DNA from: Peteryoungia rhizophila
GTDB taxonomy: Bacteria > Pseudomonadota > Alphaproteobacteria > Rhizobiales > Rhizobiaceae
DNA length: 64,000 bases
NCBI RefSeq assembly: GCF_004912145.1
Contig: NZ_STGT01000002.1
Coordinates: 186,001-250,000 of the forward strand
Reading direction: 5' to 3'
The notes beneath the pieces are model-generated. The model was not told where the DNA came from and searched no databases. It saw only the letters and a program-made list of their open reading frames with translations. This document shows, one piece after another, positions 62,370 to 64,000 of this stretch (positions within the stretch are counted from its first letter, which is position 1; each line of letters opens with the position of its first letter). Both the position numbers and the translations under genes were made by a program.

Positions 62370-63584
62370 TCAGCTGCTTGATGCCTGAAGCCAGCGGTCG
62401 ACGCCGTTGGCGGCGGCAATGCCCATCGCGAAACAGGCGGTGAGCAGATAGCCGCCGGTCGGAGCTTCCCAGTCGAGCATCTCGCCGGCAACGAAAGTGC
62501 CGGGGTATGATGTCAGCATGAAATGCGCGTCGATTGCGTTCAAAGAGACGCCGCCTGCCGTCGAGATTGCCTCGGCAATCGGACGAGGGCGGTGGACGGC
62601 GAGCGGCAGGGCCTTGATGCGTTTTGCCAGTTCGATGAAGTCGAGCCGGTTGGCCTCCGGGGTCGCTTCTCTCAGCAGCGCGATCTTCACGCCGTCGAGA
62701 TTGGCGGCCTTCTTCAGACGGGTCGAGAAACTGGCCTTGCGATCCTGACGGGCGAGATCCGTTGCGAGCCTGTCTGCCGTTCGCCCCGGCGTGAGGTCGA
62801 GGATGAGCTCGGCATGGCCATCCTGGTCGAGGGCATCTCTCAGCGCGGCCGAATGCGCGTAGATCAGGCTGCCCTCTATGCCACCCCGGCTGATGACGAA
62901 TTCGCCCTGGGTGGTGCCAGCTGCCGAAGTCGCCTTGACCGATTTGACCGGCTGGCCTGAGAAGCGGGTGTCGAAGCTCTCGGAAAAGTCGCAGTCGAAA
63001 CCGCAATTGGCAGGGCGAAGCGGTGTGATGTCGACGCCTTGTTCTTCAAGCATAGGCACCCAGGCGGCATCCGAACCGAGCTTCGGCCAGCTGGCGCCGC
63101 CGAGCGTGAGCAGGGTGGCGTCGGCGATTACGCGCTTTGATCCGTCCGGTGTTTCGAAGCGCAGGGCATCACCATCGAAACCGGTCCAGCGATGGCGGGT
63201 CAGGATACTCACGCCCGTTCCTTCCAGCCGTTTCAGCCAGGCGCGCAGAAGCGGCGAGGCCTTCATCACCTTGGGGAAGACGCGACCGGAGGAGCCGACG
63301 AAGGTTTCCGTTCCGAGATCCGTGGCCCAGACCCGGATGGCCTCCGGCGTCATCAGGTCGAGCACCGGGCGCAGTCTTTCGTTTGCCGCGCCATAGCGGG
63401 TCACGAAGCGCGCATAGTCTTCGGCATGGGTAATGTTCAGACCGGATTTGCCGGCGAGCAGGAACTTGCGGCCGACCGTCGGCATGGCGTCGTAGACGGT
63501 GACGGCATGACCTTTGCCGGCGAGATGTTCCGCCGCCATCAGGCCCGCCGGGCCGCCGCCGATGATCGCCACACTCTTCTTCAT
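62370..63584 (-). CDS. HI0933/BaiN-like FAD-dependent flavoprotein (TIGR03862 type)
   Basis: 404 residues. FAD-binding motif VAIIGGGPAGLMAAEHLAG at the N-terminus, GRKFLLAGKSGLNITHAED as family block, TLLTLGGASWPKLGSD, and the C-terminal FVAGEMLDWEAPTGGYLL. Members are annotated as NAD(P)/FAD oxidoreductases; related BaiN is involved in bile acid dehydroxylation, but most, including this one, have no known substrate. It is 6 bp after the aminotransferase gene stop on the same strand, so probably co-transcribed. Confidence 0.88.
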   Translation of the reverse strand: MKKSVAIIGGGPAGLMAAEHLAGKGHAVTVYDAMPTVGRKFLLAGKSGLNITHAEDYARFVTRYGAANERLRPVLDLMTPEAIRVWATDLGTETFVGSSGRVFPKVMKASPLLRAWLKRLEGTGVSILTRHRWTGFDGDALRFETPDGSKRVIADATLLTLGGASWPKLGSDAAWVPMLEEQGVDITPLRPANCGFDCDFSESFDTRFSGQPVKSVKATSAAGTTQGEFVISRGGIEGSLIYAHSAALRDALDQDGHAELILDLTPGRTADRLATDLARQDRKASFSTRLKKAANLDGVKIALLREATPEANRLDFIELAKRIKALPLAVHRPRPIAEAISTAGGVSLNAIDAHFMLTSYPGTFVAGEMLDWEAPTGGYLLTACFAMGIAAANGVDRWLQASSS

Positions 63585-63590
63585 CAGTGA

Positions 63591-64000
63591 TCAGTCCAGC
63601 TTGAAGGTCGAGAGGCGAGCGACCAGGCCTTCGATCGTCGCGCTGTCGGCATTGGCGAAGGCGAAGCGCAGATAGTCTTGGCAGTCGTCGCCGAAATAGG
63701 CGCCGGGAATACAGAGCACGCCGGCCTTCTTTGCCAGCCTTTCCGCGACATGGGCTGAGTCCTGGCCTGCAAAGGGATGGCGGATGAAGGCGAAATAGGC
63801 GCCGAGCGAATCCATCTTCCAGGCGGGGAGCTTGGCCATGACGCCTTTCAGGGTTTCGGCGCGTTTGAGGATTTCGATGCGGTTGTCCTCGCGCCAGGCC
63901 TTCAGCGCCGGGATCGCCTTGGCGACGGCCGCTTGGGGTGCGCGAGGCGCGCAGATCTGCAGATTGTCCATGACCTTGGCGATCTCGGAGACGGCCCGAG
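63591..64000 (-). CDS. Class I/II PLP-dependent aminotransferase, C-terminal fragment at window edge
   Basis: The coding frame runs off the right edge; about 136 residues of the C-terminus are visible. RAVSEIAKVMDNLQICAPRA and the end DYLRFAFANADSATIEGLVAR match the small domain of aspartate/alanine-type aminotransferases; the Arg in YLRFAFA would bind the substrate carboxylate. The PLP lysine lies outside the window. Specificity cannot be stated. The same frame continues without stop past an internal ATG at 63971, showing that this is not the real start. Confidence 0.85.
   Translation of the reverse strand, partial: RAVSEIAKVMDNLQICAPRAPQAAVAKAIPALKAWREDNRIEILKRAETLKGVMAKLPAWKMDSLGAYFAFIRHPFAGQDSAHVAERLAKKAGVLCIPGAYFGDDCQDYLRFAFANADSATIEGLVARLSTFKLD

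Overview
The window is a dense, GC-rich (about 60 percent by eye) bacterial chromosome segment that looks like an alphaproteobacterium of the order Rhizobiales, most likely Rhizobiaceae. Pointers are the pca genes split into pcaIJF/pcaR and pcaQ/pcaDCHGB, an ATAACC-N4-GGTTA type PcaQ site, an RpiR-type iolR in front of iolCDEB, DUF982 and ThuA proteins, and GGAAC-N16-CGTT promoters typical of the EcfG general stress sigma factor. I saw no rRNA, tRNA, CRISPR, insertion sequence or phage gene. The assignment rests on gene content only.

Layout. Positions 1-354 hold the end of a GFA-family gene. Positions 407-11137 hold a divergent cluster: on the minus strand an NTF2-like protein, an M81 metallopeptidase and a DSD1/D-threonine-aldolase-like PLP enzyme; on the plus strand RidA, an RpiR regulator, an SDR dehydrogenase, a GH20 hexosaminidase, a second M81 metallopeptidase, an MFS transporter and a CutC-family protein. 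It looks like a catabolic island for an amino-sugar and/or D-amino-acid containing compound, and it is the best candidate here for an undescribed pathway. A GGDEF-EAL protein and a DUF922 protease follow.

Positions 13966-22157 encode the complete protocatechuate branch of the beta-ketoadipate pathway with both regulators and recognisable operators for each. Next come an ECF sigma factor with a 64-residue zinc-type anti-sigma factor, a DUF3429 membrane protein and a FAD oxidoreductase, then a LysR regulator divergent from dabBA, an inorganic carbon uptake pair.

Positions 29644-46206 are rich in sensing and uptake: an orphan sugar-binding protein, a chemoreceptor, a DctB/DctD-like two-component system placed directly before a TAXI-type TRAP transporter, an operon of response regulator, histidine kinase and a periplasmic binding protein without a permease, a TupA-like ATP-grasp protein and an EAL protein.

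Positions 46382-61722 are carbohydrate genes: treY behind an EcfG-type promoter, a DUF982 gene with a similar promoter, a LacI-PfkB pair divergent from a ThuA-Gfo/Idh/MocA pair, and a myo-inositol catabolic cluster (iolG, iolR, iolC, iolD, iolE, a small membrane protein, iolB). The window ends with a DUF3833 protein, an HI0933-family flavoprotein and the C-terminal part of an aminotransferase.

The overall picture is a versatile soil or plant-associated heterotroph handling aromatic acids, inositol, amino sugars and trehalose, with tight local regulation. Long antisense ORFs are common because of base composition and were not annotated.
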